The notes below the pieces were generated by a model. It searched no databases. It saw nothing but the letters and a program-made list of their open reading frames with translations, and was not told the origin of the DNA. The position numbers and the translations under genes are program-made. A stretch of DNA of 38,685 bases from Mediterranea massiliensis (GTDB lineage Bacteria > Bacteroidota > Bacteroidia > Bacteroidales > Bacteroidaceae). Every line of letters starts with the position of its first letter. Positions within the stretch are counted from its first letter, which is position 1. Of this stretch, positions 6,692 to 15,472 are shown in pieces. The stretch spans positions 1-38,685 of the forward strand of contig CATXSD010000016.1 in assembly GCA_958402075.1 (NCBI GenBank). Direction: 5' to 3'.

Positions 6692-7351
6692 ATGGAATAC
6701 AAGGTTTATCTGTTTGACTTCGACTATACGCTGGCCGACTCGTCGCGGGGCATCGTCATGTGCTATCGCCGTGTGCTGGACCGCCACGGCTATACCTCGC
6801 CGACGGACGACGACATCAGGCGCACCATCGGCAAGACGCTGGAAGACTCCTTTGCCCTGCTGACGGGTGTGACCGATGCCGGCCGTCTGGCCGAGTTCCG
6901 CCGTCAGTATGTGAAGGAAGCTGACGGCTGCATGACGGCCAACACGGTGCTCTTCCCTGAGACGGCCGGTGTGCTCCGCCGCCTGAAGGCCGCCGGGGCG
7001 AGGGTGGGTATCATCTCCACCAAGTACCGCTACCGCATCCGCGAACTGCTCGTGGCCCGGGGACTGGACGATGTGTTCGACATCATCGTGGGCGGCGAGG
7101 ACGTGTCGGCCGCCAAGCCTTCGCCCGAAGGAGTGCTGATGGCGTTGGACCGCCTGCAGGTCTCCCGCGAGGAGGTGCTCTATGTGGGCGACAGTGTGGT
7201 CGATGCCGAGACAGCCCGGGCGGCAGGCGTCAGCTTTGCTGGCGTGACCCACGGTGTGACCACGGCCGATGAGCTGTCCGCCTATCCCCACCGGTTGGTC
7301 ATGGACAGCCTGGAGTCTCTGCTGCCCGATGCCGGGCCGGCGGAAAAATAA
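6692..7351 (+). CDS. HAD-IA family hydrolase (phosphoglycolate phosphatase-like)
   Basis: 219 residues, the usual size of HAD subfamily IA phosphatases. Motif I is LFDFDYTLADSS, with the nucleophile Asp9 and Asp11; motif II is GIISTKYRYR; motif III Lys lies in AAKPSPEG; motif IV is YVGDSVVDAETARAAG. An alpha-helical cap is inserted after motif I. The closest functional classes are phosphoglycolate phosphatase and pyrophosphatase PpaX, which cannot be separated here. It follows the aminotransferase by 17 bp on the same strand and is probably co-transcribed with it. Confidence 0.88.
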   Translation: MEYKVYLFDFDYTLADSSRGIVMCYRRVLDRHGYTSPTDDDIRRTIGKTLEDSFALLTGVTDAGRLAEFRRQYVKEADGCMTANTVLFPETAGVLRRLKAAGARVGIISTKYRYRIRELLVARGLDDVFDIIVGGEDVSAAKPSPEGVLMALDRLQVSREEVLYVGDSVVDAETARAAGVSFAGVTHGVTTADELSAYPHRLVMDSLESLLPDAGPAEK

Positions 7352-7400
7352 ATAATGTTAAGAGAAGTTTCGCTGCCCGTCCGGTCTCGTACATCTTCTT

Positions 7401-7408
7401 TACTTTTG
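7401..7408 (+). promoter_or_regulatory. -7 element of the activase gene
   Basis: TACTTTTG matches TAnnTTTG, 33 bp before the ATG at 7442. A purine-rich GAAGGAGAG sits just before the start and looks like a ribosome binding site. Confidence 0.55.
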
Positions 7409-7441
7409 CATCGGACAAGAGTGTAAAACACGAAGGAGAGT

Positions 7442-10400
7442 ATGCGTAAGATAGGTTTTGATGTAGGTTCGACGACGGTGAAGGTCGTTGCGTTGGACGA
7501 GCAGGGAAATGTATGTTTTTCAAGGTATAAAAGACACCATGCCAGAGCCCGCGAGGTTGTTGCAGACATGCTTGGTGAGCTGTTGCAGGAGCAGGGCGAT
7601 GTGGAGGTTTGTGCGTGCATTACCGGTTCGGTGGGCATGGGTATGTCCGAGCGCCACTCCATCCCCTTCATTCAGGAAGTGGTGGCCGCCACGAAGGCCA
7701 TCCAGAAGGATTATCCGCAGGTGGCGTCCATGATCGACATCGGAGGAGAGGATGCCAAAATTGTCTTCTTCGAACACGGCGAAGCGGCCGATCTGCGCAT
7801 GAACGGCAACTGTGCCGGAGGGACGGGGGCGTTCATTGACCAGATGGCCGTCATCCTGGGTACCGATGTCGACGAACTCAACCGGTTGGCCCTGAAGGCC
7901 GGGCATATCTATCCGATCGCCTCGCGTTGCGGCGTCTTCTGCAAGACCGATATCCAGAATCTGGTGGCCAGGAACGTCAGCCGTGAAGACATCGCGGCCT
8001 CCATCTTCCATGCCGTGGCCGTACAGACGGTGATGACGCTGGCCCATGGGTGGGACATCAAGGCGCCGGTCCTGTTCTGCGGCGGTCCGCTGACCTTCAT
8101 CCCTGCGCTTCGCAAGGCCTTTGCCGAATACCTCCATCTGCGCGAGGACGAGATGGTGCTGCCTGCCAACGGTACCTTGCTGCCCGCCACGGGGGCTGCC
8201 CTGTCGCGGGGAGAGGAAGACGAAACCTTCAAATTGTCGGCCCTGATAGCCCGGCTGTCCGAAGCGTCTGCGGCGGCAGACCATCCTTGCGGCCTGAAGC
8301 CCGTATTCTCCGGCGCCGGTGACTATGCCGGCTGGGAGAAGCGAATCTCTTCCCATCGCATCGGTCGGGCTTCCTTGCGTGAGGGTGTCCAGGACGTGTT
8401 TCTGGGCATTGACTCAGGTTCGACGACCACAAAGATTGTTGTGATTGATTCGGATTGCAATATCCTGTTTACCTATTATAAACCTAATGGCGGGCATGCC
8501 ATCGAGACGGTAGCCGACGGTTTGGCCTTGCTCAAGGACCGGTGCCGTGAGCAGGGGGCTGTCTTGAATATCAAGGGCAGTTGCTCCACCGGCTATGGCG
8601 AAGACCTGATAAAGGCCGCTTTCCAGCTGGATGCCGGCATCGTGGAGACCATTGCCCACTATGTGGCCGCCCACTACCTGGACCGGGATGTCTCTTTCAT
8701 CCTCGACATCGGCGGCCAGGACATGAAGGCCATCTTTGTGGACAACGGCATCATCAACCGCATCGAAATCAACGAAGCCTGCTCGTCGGGGTGCGGCTCG
8801 TTCATCGAGACGTTTGCCAATACCCTGGGCTATACGGCGCACGACTTCGCTTTGGCGGCCTGCCGTTCCGCCCGTCCTTGCGACCTGGGTTCGCGGTGTA
8901 CCGTGTTCATGAACTCCAAGGTGAAGCAGGTGCTCCGCGAAGGGGCGACGGTAGATGACATTGCTGCCGGTCTGGCCTATTCGGTCGTGAAGAACTGCCT
9001 CTACAAGGTGCTGAAACTGAAGGATGTCTCGGAACTGGGACGGCACATCGTGGTGCAGGGCGGAACCATGCGCAACGATGCGGTGGTCCGTGCGCTCGAG
9101 CTGCTGACGGGTGCGGAGGTCATCCGTTGCGACATCCCCGAGCTGATGGGGGCCTTCGGTTGCGCCCTGTATGCCCGCCGGTATGGGAAGAGGGAAGTGT
9201 CGCTGGACGACATCCTGTCGCAGGCCGATTATTCGACGCACGAACTCCATTGCCGGGGGTGCAACAACCAGTGTCAGGTGTTCCGTTACCGCTTTGCCAA
9301 CGGCAAGGACTATTATTCGGGCAACCGGTGCGAAAAAGTGTTTACCAATGGAGCCAAGGAAGAGCCGGGCGCGAATGCCTATCACTTCAAGAACGATTTG
9401 CTCTTCGGCCGTGCGGCCCGGCAGGTGGAGCATCCTGTACTGACTCTGGGCATCCCGCGCAGCCTGAACATGTACGAGAACTTCCCCTTCTGGCACACGC
9501 TGTTCACCGCTTGCGGCATACAGGTTTGTTTGTCCGACGATTCGGACTTCAAGGCCTATGAACGGAGTGCGCGCATGGTGATGTCCGACAACATCTGTTT
9601 CCCGGCCAAGCTGGTGCATGCCCATGTGCAGAACCTGATGGACCGCGGGGTAGACCGTATCTTCCTGCCTTTCGTTATCTTTGAGCGGAAAGGGAACGAG
9701 CAGAACAGTTACAACTGCCCGATTGTGACCGGCTATTCGGAAGTAATCAAGAGTGTGCAGGGCACGGGTATCCCCATCGATTCGCCCGCCATCTCGTTCA
9801 AGGATTCCAAGCTGTTGTACAGGCAATGCCTCAACTATCTGAAAGGGTTGGGAGTGGAGGAGGCCGCTGTAAAGGTGGCTTTCGCCAAGGCAATGGACGA
9901 GCAGGAAGCTTTCGGCCTTTCCCTGGCCGAACATGACAGGCGTTTGTTGGAAGAGAGCCGCCGGAAGGGCCGTCGGACGGTGTTGCTGGCCGGTCGTCCT
10001 TATCACACGGACATGCTGATCCAGCACAGGATATCGGATATCCTTGCGGAGATGGGCATTGATGTGATTACCGATGATATCGTCCGCGATCAGGCCACAC
10101 AGGTGGAAGGTGATGTCCATTTTCTGCCGCAATGGTCCTATCCGAACCGCATTCTGAAAGCTGCCCAGTGGTGTGCAGCCCGGGGCAGTGATGTACAGTT
10201 TGTTGAAATGACTTCCTTCGGTTGCGGTCCCGACGCATTTCTGGTCGACGAGGTTCGTGACATCCTGATACGCAGTGGCAAGCCGTTCACCCTGCTCAAG
10301 CTGGACGACATCAATAACGTTGGTTCGATGAAGCTGAGGGTCCGTTCGCTCATAGAGAGCATGAAGTTGTCCGGAGAGCGTCAGGTTTCCCCTCGGAAGA

Positions 10401-11641
10401 GGGAGGAAGGCGGAGGGGCGGCTTCGGTCAGCTACCATGACTTGCGTACCAAGAAAATACTGGTGCCTTACTTCACTCCGTTCATTTCACCGCTGATTCC
10501 TGCTGTCATGCGATTGGCGGGGTATGATGTCGACAATCTGCCCCTCAGCAATACGGAGTCCTGTGAGTGGGGACTGAAGTATGCCAACAACGAAGTGTGC
10601 TATCCGGCCACGTTGATTGTGGGCGACGTTGTCAAGGCTTTCAAGAGTGGCAAATATGATCCGAAACGGACGATTGTGGCCATGACGCAGACCGGAGGCC
10701 AGTGTAGGGCCAGCAATTATATTTCGCTGATCAAGAAGGCGCTGGAAGAGGCCGGCTATCCGTCGGTTCCTGTTATCTCGCTAACCTTCGGAAGTTCGTT
10801 GGACAGCCGGCAGCCGAGTTTCCGCGTCAATTGGCTGAAGATGCTGCCGGTTGCGTTGCGTGCCGTTCTGTACAGCGACTGCATTTCGAAGTTCTATTAC
10901 GCTGCCGTTGCCCGTGAAAAGGAAGCGGGGCAGGCAGCCCGTTTGCGCGACCGTTACTTGCAGGAGGGAGAAGAACTGATCTTGAAGTATCAGACGAAGG
11001 ACCTGTTGGGCCGCTTGTCGGAGGCTGCCCGTCAGTTCAATGACATTTGCCGGGACTTGGATTGCCCGAAGGTGGGCGTTGTGGGAGAGATATTCCTGAA
11101 ATTCAATCCCTTTGCCCAAAAGAATGTCATCGAGTGGCTGACGGAGCAGGGGATAGAGGTAGTTCCTTCGGTGCTTGCCGACTTCTTCATGCAGAACTTT
11201 GTGAACAGGAAGGTCCGGGTGGAGTCGTGCATCCAGCAACAGTTCCTGCCCGATTTTGTCTATAAGCTTGCCTATAAGATGGTGGGCCGTCAGATTGAAA
11301 AGTTCAACAAAGTGGGAAGCGAGTTCCGCTACTTCAATCCGTTCAAGGATATTTTTGAGGAAGCCGATGAGGCCAAGAAGGTTATCTCTTTGAATGCCCA
11401 GTTTGGTGAGGGTTGGCTGCTTCCGGCCGAAATCCTGTCGTATGCCCGTCAGGGGATATACAATGTCGTCAGTTTGCAGCCTTTCGGGTGCATTGCCAAC
11501 CATATTGTGTCCAAAGGCATTGAAAAACGGATCAAGTCTGTTATTCCCGAACTGAATATGCTCTCTTTGGACTTTGACAGCGGAGTCAGTGACGTGAACA
11601 TCACCAACCGTCTGTTGTTGTTCATAGACCATTTGAAATAG
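7442..11641 (+). CDS. fused acyl-CoA dehydratase activase (double BadF/BadG ATPase with DUF2229 and HgdB-like parts)
   Basis: 1399 residues. Two ASKHA-fold ATPase domains lie in tandem: the first (about 1-260) has FDVGSTTVKVV, MIDIGGEDAKIV and NCAGGTGAF with Cys124; the second (about 319-590) has GIDSGSTTTKIV, LDIGGQDMKAIF and EACSSGCGSF. In the family such cysteines hold a 4Fe-4S cluster at the dimer interface and ATP drives an electron into a dehydratase. A Cys cluster HCRGCNNQC follows near 602, then DUF2229-type and HgdB-like regions to the end. This fused form is common in Bacteroidetes and anaerobes, but its partner substrate is not established. No dehydratase subunit genes lie nearby. 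Confidence 0.88.
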   Translation: MRKIGFDVGSTTVKVVALDEQGNVCFSRYKRHHARAREVVADMLGELLQEQGDVEVCACITGSVGMGMSERHSIPFIQEVVAATKAIQKDYPQVASMIDIGGEDAKIVFFEHGEAADLRMNGNCAGGTGAFIDQMAVILGTDVDELNRLALKAGHIYPIASRCGVFCKTDIQNLVARNVSREDIAASIFHAVAVQTVMTLAHGWDIKAPVLFCGGPLTFIPALRKAFAEYLHLREDEMVLPANGTLLPATGAALSRGEEDETFKLSALIARLSEASAAADHPCGLKPVFSGAGDYAGWEKRISSHRIGRASLREGVQDVFLGIDSGSTTTKIVVIDSDCNILFTYYKPNGGHAIETVADGLALLKDRCREQGAVLNIKGSCSTGYGEDLIKAAFQLDAGIVETIAHYVAAHYLDRDVSFILDIGGQDMKAIFVDNGIINRIEINEACSSGCGSFIETFANTLGYTAHDFALAACRSARPCDLGSRCTVFMNSKVKQVLREGATVDDIAAGLAYSVVKNCLYKVLKLKDVSELGRHIVVQGGTMRNDAVVRALELLTGAEVIRCDIPELMGAFGCALYARRYGKREVSLDDILSQADYSTHELHCRGCNNQCQVFRYRFANGKDYYSGNRCEKVFTNGAKEEPGANAYHFKNDLLFGRAARQVEHPVLTLGIPRSLNMYENFPFWHTLFTACGIQVCLSDDSDFKAYERSARMVMSDNICFPAKLVHAHVQNLMDRGVDRIFLPFVIFERKGNEQNSYNCPIVTGYSEVIKSVQGTGIPIDSPAISFKDSKLLYRQCLNYLKGLGVEEAAVKVAFAKAMDEQEAFGLSLAEHDRRLLEESRRKGRRTVLLAGRPYHTDMLIQHRISDILAEMGIDVITDDIVRDQATQVEGDVHFLPQWSYPNRILKAAQWCAARGSDVQFVEMTSFGCGPDAFLVDEVRDILIRSGKPFTLLKLDDINNVGSMKLRVRSLIESMKLSGERQVSPRKREEGGGAASVSYHDLRTKKILVPYFTPFISPLIPAVMRLAGYDVDNLPLSNTESCEWGLKYANNEVCYPATLIVGDVVKAFKSGKYDPKRTIVAMTQTGGQCRASNYISLIKKALEEAGYPSVPVISLTFGSSLDSRQPSFRVNWLKMLPVALRAVLYSDCISKFYYAAVAREKEAGQAARLRDRYLQEGEELILKYQTKDLLGRLSEAARQFNDICRDLDCPKVGVVGEIFLKFNPFAQKNVIEWLTEQGIEVVPSVLADFFMQNFVNRKVRVESCIQQQFLPDFVYKLAYKMVGRQIEKFNKVGSEFRYFNPFKDIFEEADEAKKVISLNAQFGEGWLLPAEILSYARQGIYNVVSLQPFGCIANHIVSKGIEKRIKSVIPELNMLSLDFDSGVSDVNITNRLLLFIDHLK

Positions 11642-11771
11642 AAGACTCATGTCTGTTCAGTCTCATAAAAATGTATGAAGATGTGCTGGCAGAATGAAAT
11701 TCGGATGTTGTCAGTCAAAGGATTCATTTGCTGGGATTGGAAGATATGGAATGAAATAAAGGAATAGAGAA

Positions 11772-12188
11772 ATGTGGAAATATTATGCTTTGTTGTCGGC
11801 TTTCTTTGCGGCTTTGACGGCAGTCTTTGCCAAGATTGGTGTGAAGGATATCAATTCCGATTTGGCTACGGCCATCCGAACGACTGTCATTTTGATAATA
11901 ACGTGGGGTATTGTCTGTTGTGAACGTCAGATAGCCAGTATCAGGGAAGTGAGTACCCATACGTGGTTGTTCCTTGTGTTGTCGGGAGCGGCTACTGGTC
12001 TGTCTTGGCTTTTTTATTTCAAGGCTTTGCAGACGGGTGATGTTTCGCGTGTAGCTCCTGTTGACAAGTTGAGTGTAGTGATGACCATTTGCCTCTCCTT
12101 CCTGTTTCTGAAAGAGCCTGCCACTCCTCGGGTCATCATTGGAGCGCTATTCATTACTTGTGGAAGCATTCTTATGCTTTTAAAATGA
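11772..12188 (+). CDS. EamA/DMT family half-size transporter
   Basis: 138 residues with four to five hydrophobic helices, the size of a single EamA unit. Recognisable features are the start YYALLSAFFAALTAVFAKIG, the central LSGAATGLSWLFYFKAL, and the end VDKLSVVMTICLSFLFLKEP followed by ALFITCGSIL. Typical EamA proteins have two such units, so this one probably works as a dimer, like small multidrug resistance proteins. The substrate is unknown. It follows the activase after 130 bp of sequence in which I see nothing definite, and is closed by a good terminator. Confidence 0.85.
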   Translation: MWKYYALLSAFFAALTAVFAKIGVKDINSDLATAIRTTVILIITWGIVCCERQIASIREVSTHTWLFLVLSGAATGLSWLFYFKALQTGDVSRVAPVDKLSVVMTICLSFLFLKEPATPRVIIGALFITCGSILMLLK

Positions 12189-12212
12189 ATGAGGGTTTTG
12201 GGAAAAAAGAAA

Positions 12213-12244
12213 CCCATTGGATTTTGTGTTCCAATGGGCTTTTT
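12213..12244 (+). terminator. rho-independent terminator after the EamA gene
   Basis: Perfect 9-bp stem CCCATTGGA / TCCAATGGG around an 8-base loop, followed by CTTTTT. It faces the minus-strand tRNA-Phe gene and may work in both directions, since A-rich sequence precedes the stem. Confidence 0.88.
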
Positions 12245-12252
12245 CATTTGAG

Positions 12253-12325
12253 TGGTGTCACCAGGAATCGAACCGGGGACACAAGGATTTTCAGTCCTTT
12301 GCTCTACCAACTGAGCTATGACACC
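12253..12325 (-). tRNA. tRNA-Phe (GAA)
   Basis: 73-nt cloverleaf on the minus strand. The acceptor stem GGTGTCA pairs with TGACACC, the D arm carries GCTCAGTTGGTAGAGC, the anticodon arm AAGGA-CTGAAAA-TCCTT gives anticodon GAA, and the T arm has GGTTCGATTCC. The discriminator base is A, and the CCA end is not encoded. Confidence 0.97.
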
Positions 12326-12346
12326 ATCGCTGTTAGTTTGCGGTTG

Positions 12347-12377
12347 CAAAGGTAGTGAAAGTTTTGGACTGTGCAAG
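12347..12377 (-). promoter_or_regulatory. promoter of tRNA-Phe
   Basis: Minus-strand TACCTTTG (12347-12354) is preceded by CTTG (12374-12377) with a 19-bp spacer, fitting the -33/-7 arrangement of Bacteroidetes. The -7 box lies 21 bp upstream of the tRNA. Confidence 0.65.
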
Positions 12378-12390
12378 GGCTTTGAAAATA

Positions 12391-12436
12391 AAAAAGCACG
12401 GATAGAAGGCTACTTGTCTTACTATCAGTGCTTTTA
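12391..12436 (-). terminator. rho-independent terminator after thiL
   Basis: On the minus strand, AAAGCAC-n-GATAG pairs with CTATC-n-GTGCTTT (one mismatch), followed by a T run. It separates the thiL transcript from the tRNA-Phe promoter. Confidence 0.78.
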
Positions 12437-12457
12437 TGCGATGAAAAAAGATGAATT

Positions 12458-13543
12458 TTATTTTTCTTCTTCTGTTGTTGCTTCTGTGGCTGATGAATAC
12501 GTCAGGTTGCCACCGTCCTTCAGAGGGTTCCATCCCTGAGCCTTCAGTTCGAATTCCTGGCCGTCTCGGGTAATGAGGGCGCAGCCCAGCTCGGGCTTGG
12601 TGATGTGGCCAATCAGCTTGACACCTTCCATCTCTGAAACCTTTTCATGGTCGGCAATGGGAACGGTGAACAGTAGTTCGTAGTCTTCCCCGCCGTTCAG
12701 AGCACAGGTTGTGAGGTTCATGTTGAACTCTTCGGCCATAACGGCTGTCTGATAGTCGATGGGGATGTGCTCCTCGTAGACACGACAACCTACCTTGCTT
12801 TGTGAGCAGATGTGCATCAGTTCGGACGAGAGGCCGTCGGAGATGTCCATCATGGCTGTGGGCTGTACGCCGGCTTCACGCAACCGCTCGATGATGTCCT
12901 TGCGGGCTTCGGGTTTGAGCTGGCGTTCCAGCAGGTATTCCTTGCCTGCAAAGTCGGGCTGTACGTCCTTGTCGGTACCTTTCAGTACGGCCTTTTCGCG
13001 CTCCAGCAGTTGGAGGCCCATGTAGGCGGCACCCAGGTCGCCACTGACGCATATCAGGTCGGTCTCCTTGGCACCGTTGCGATAGACGGTCTTGCCCTTT
13101 TCACCTTCACCGATGCAGGTGATGCTGATGGTGAGTCCTGTGTAGGACGAGCAGGTGTCGCCGCCCACGATGTCGACGTTGTAGGCTTCGCAAGCCAGGC
13201 GGATGCCGGCATACAGTTCCTCCATGTCTTCCACGCAGAATCGTTTGGACAGACCCAGCGAGACGGTAATCTGTTTGGGCGTGCCGTTCATGGCGTAGAT
13301 GTCGGAGAAGTTGACCACGGCGGCCTTGTAGCCCAGGTGTTTCAAGGGCACGTAGGTCAGGTCGAAGTGTACGCCTTCGAGCAGGAGGTCGGTGGTGACC
13401 AGCACTTCCTTGTCGGCAGGATAGAAGAGTACGGCGGCATCGTCGCCGATGCCGTAGCGGGTCGATTCGTTTCGGGGTTGGATGCCCTCGGTCAGATGGT
13501 CTATGAGGCCAAACTCGCCGAGGGTTGCTATTTCTGTTCTCAT
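12458..13543 (-). CDS. thiL: thiamine-monophosphate kinase
   Basis: 361-residue ThiL, which phosphorylates thiamine monophosphate to the active pyrophosphate. Signatures are IGDDAAVL near the N-terminus, LVTTDLLLEGVHFD, VVNFSDIYAMNG, DIVGGDTCSS, and MDISDGLSSEL, the Mg- and nucleotide-binding acids of the PurM/ThiL fold. The start MRTEIATLGEFGLIDHL was chosen as the usual ThiL N-terminus; the longer frame upstream runs antiparallel within the next gene's region and is not supported. The Thr/Glu-rich tail (TEATTEEEK) is unremarkable. It is the last gene of the sppA-lpxK-pnp-thiL run, 32 bp after the phosphorylase. No TPP riboswitch was found. Confidence 0.93.
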   Translation of the reverse strand: MRTEIATLGEFGLIDHLTEGIQPRNESTRYGIGDDAAVLFYPADKEVLVTTDLLLEGVHFDLTYVPLKHLGYKAAVVNFSDIYAMNGTPKQITVSLGLSKRFCVEDMEELYAGIRLACEAYNVDIVGGDTCSSYTGLTISITCIGEGEKGKTVYRNGAKETDLICVSGDLGAAYMGLQLLEREKAVLKGTDKDVQPDFAGKEYLLERQLKPEARKDIIERLREAGVQPTAMMDISDGLSSELMHICSQSKVGCRVYEEHIPIDYQTAVMAEEFNMNLTTCALNGGEDYELLFTVPIADHEKVSEMEGVKLIGHITKPELGCALITRDGQEFELKAQGWNPLKDGGNLTYSSATEATTEEEK

Positions 13544-13575
13544 TTTTACTTGTTTATATATAGGTATAGTTCGTC

Positions 13576-14385
13576 TCAGGCACGGTTGATGAGTTCGCGC
13601 ATGATTTCCGTCATGCGAGGCTGGGCGGCGTCGGCTGCCTTCTGCACTTCTTCGTGCGACACTTCCACAATCTTGCCTTCCACTCCCAAGTCGGTGATGA
13701 CTGATACGCCGAAGACCTTGATGCCGCAATGGTTGGCCACGATGACTTCGGGTACGGTAGACATGCCGACGGCATCGGCTCCCAAGATGTGGAAGAGCTT
13801 GTATTCGGCAGGCGTTTCAAACGTCGGGCCTTGCGTACCCAGATAGACTCCGTGCTGTACCTTGATGCCCTTTTCGGCGGCAATGGCGTCGGCCTTGCGG
13901 ATGAGCTCCTTGTCATACGCTTCGCTCATGTCCGGAAAGCGGGGACCGTAGGGGATGTTCTTGCCTCGTAAGGGGTGTTCGGGGAAGTAGTTGATGTGGT
14001 CGGTAATGATCATCAGGTCGCCGATTTCGAAGGCGGGGTTGGTGCCCCCGCTGGCGTTGGACACAAACAGGGTCTTGATGCCCAGTTCGCGCATGACGCG
14101 GACGGGGAAGGTCACTTCCTTCATCGAATAGCCCTCGTAGTAGTGGAAACGGCCTTGCATGGCCATGATATCCTTGCCGCCCAGCTTGCCGAAGATGAGC
14201 TTGCCGCTGTGTCCCTCGACGGTCGAGAGGGGGAAGTTGGGGATGTCCTGGTACTTTATTTCATACTTTTCGGTGATTTCGCCGGCCAGGCTTCCCAAGC
14301 CGGTGCCAAGGATGATGGCGGTTTCGGGATGTGTGTGCATCTTACTCTTGAGGTAAGCTGCCGTTTCTTGAATTTTTTCTAACAT
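13576..14385 (-). CDS. purine nucleoside phosphorylase (PNP-I, trimeric type)
   Basis: 269 residues, the length of trimeric purine nucleoside phosphorylases, which split purine nucleosides with phosphate for base salvage. Family motifs: ILGTGLGSLA, VEGHSGKL, QGRFHYYEGYSM, VSNASGGTNP, and GPTFETPAEYK, with DAVGMSTVPE for the base and ribose pockets. The ATG at 14385 was chosen because the protein then begins at the conserved helix MLEKIQETAAYLKSK; a start further upstream would run deep into lpxK. Its first 44 bp overlap the lpxK 3' end, indicating translational coupling. It may equally be called punA or pnp. Confidence 0.93.
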   Translation of the reverse strand: MLEKIQETAAYLKSKMHTHPETAIILGTGLGSLAGEITEKYEIKYQDIPNFPLSTVEGHSGKLIFGKLGGKDIMAMQGRFHYYEGYSMKEVTFPVRVMRELGIKTLFVSNASGGTNPAFEIGDLMIITDHINYFPEHPLRGKNIPYGPRFPDMSEAYDKELIRKADAIAAEKGIKVQHGVYLGTQGPTFETPAEYKLFHILGADAVGMSTVPEVIVANHCGIKVFGVSVITDLGVEGKIVEVSHEEVQKAADAAQPRMTEIMRELINRA

Positions 14386-15454
14386 AGCCAATAATGTTTT
14401 GGTTAAAGGATTCTTGTTGGTTGAGCAGAAATTCCACTTCGATGGGGATGACATGGATGTAGGGCTTCAAGTCTTCGCTGAGCGAGGGATGGGACTTGAG
14501 CCTGGCGCCGTCTTTCTCGGTCGTGATGATGAGGCGCTTGCATCCTTCCATCTGTGAGAATTCTTCCTCGATGAGTTGCAGGTCTTTGTCGCTGAAGTCG
14601 TGGTGGTCGGCAAAGGGGAGCAGCTTGACTTGGCGGGCATAGAGCTGTACTTCTTCCACCAAAGGCTGGGGTGAAGCGATGCCCGTGACGAGCAGGACGC
14701 ATTCTTCTCCGCTCAGCACGCTGGATATGGGTTGCCCCTCCGCTTTCTGCGGAAACAGGGGGACGGGCATACCATAGCGTATGCGCGTGAAGTACAGCTG
14801 CTGGTAGGGGTACAGGTCCAGTTGCTTTTCCGTGATGTTGAAGTCGATGGGCTTCATGTCCTGCGGACACTTGGTCACTATGACTATCTGGGCACGGTCT
14901 TTACCCGAAACGCTTTCGCGCAGGCGGCCCGCCGGCAACAGGCAGTCTTCGGTGAACGGGCGTCTGTAGTCGGTCAGCAGGATGTTCAAGCCGGCCTTGA
15001 CGTAGCGGTGCTGGAAGGCGTCGTCCAGCAGGATGACATCGGTAGGCGGGTGGTCGAGTTGCAGAAGTCTGCTGATGCCTTCACGACGGTCGGCATCGAC
15101 GGCGATGCGTGCCTGGGGAAATTTCTGCTTCATCTGGCAGGGCTCGTCGCCTATCTGCGAGGCTGTGCTGGAAGCGTCTGCCAACAGATAACCGCGGGTC
15201 TTGCGCTTGTAGCCGCGGCTCAGCACGGATATCTGCATGCCTGCCTGCTGGAGGAGGCGTATCAGGTATTCGGTATGGGGCGTCTTGCCCGTGCCGCCCA
15301 CGGCCAGGTTGCCGATGCAGATGACAGGCGCCTGGAAGCTCTCCGACGGGAGGATGCCCCAGTCGAAGAACTTGTTGCGCAGCCAGACGACTCCCCCATA
15401 TATCCACGACAGGGGGAGAAGCCAGCGGTGTATCTGTACGGATGTTTCTGTCAT
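14342..15454 (-). CDS. lpxK: tetraacyldisaccharide 4'-kinase
   Basis: 370 residues. LpxK phosphorylates the 4' position of the lipid A disaccharide at the inner membrane. The N-terminal stretch LLPLSWIYGGVVWLRN is the usual membrane-associated helix, and the Walker A loop GNLAVGGTGKTP covers 49-59 (Lys57). Further family features are SRGYKRKTRGY, the DEPCQMKQKFP region, and DVILLDDAFQHRYV, the Walker-B-like acids. It lies 18 bp after sppA and overlaps the phosphorylase gene. Its presence indicates an outer membrane with 4'-phosphorylated lipid A precursor. Confidence 0.95.
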   Translation of the reverse strand: MTETSVQIHRWLLPLSWIYGGVVWLRNKFFDWGILPSESFQAPVICIGNLAVGGTGKTPHTEYLIRLLQQAGMQISVLSRGYKRKTRGYLLADASSTASQIGDEPCQMKQKFPQARIAVDADRREGISRLLQLDHPPTDVILLDDAFQHRYVKAGLNILLTDYRRPFTEDCLLPAGRLRESVSGKDRAQIVIVTKCPQDMKPIDFNITEKQLDLYPYQQLYFTRIRYGMPVPLFPQKAEGQPISSVLSGEECVLLVTGIASPQPLVEEVQLYARQVKLLPFADHHDFSDKDLQLIEEEFSQMEGCKRLIITTEKDGARLKSHPSLSEDLKPYIHVIPIEVEFLLNQQESFNQNIIGYVRKNSRNGSLPQE

Positions 15455-15472
15455 CTGTCTTTGTCTTCAGCG

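Noticed and set aside
8414..10438. 674-codon minus-strand open frame
   Set aside because: Antisense to the activase; the translated protein has no coherent motifs.
12458..13543. TPP riboswitch linked to thiL
   Set aside because: No thi-box-like sequence was seen upstream of thiL or its operon partners.
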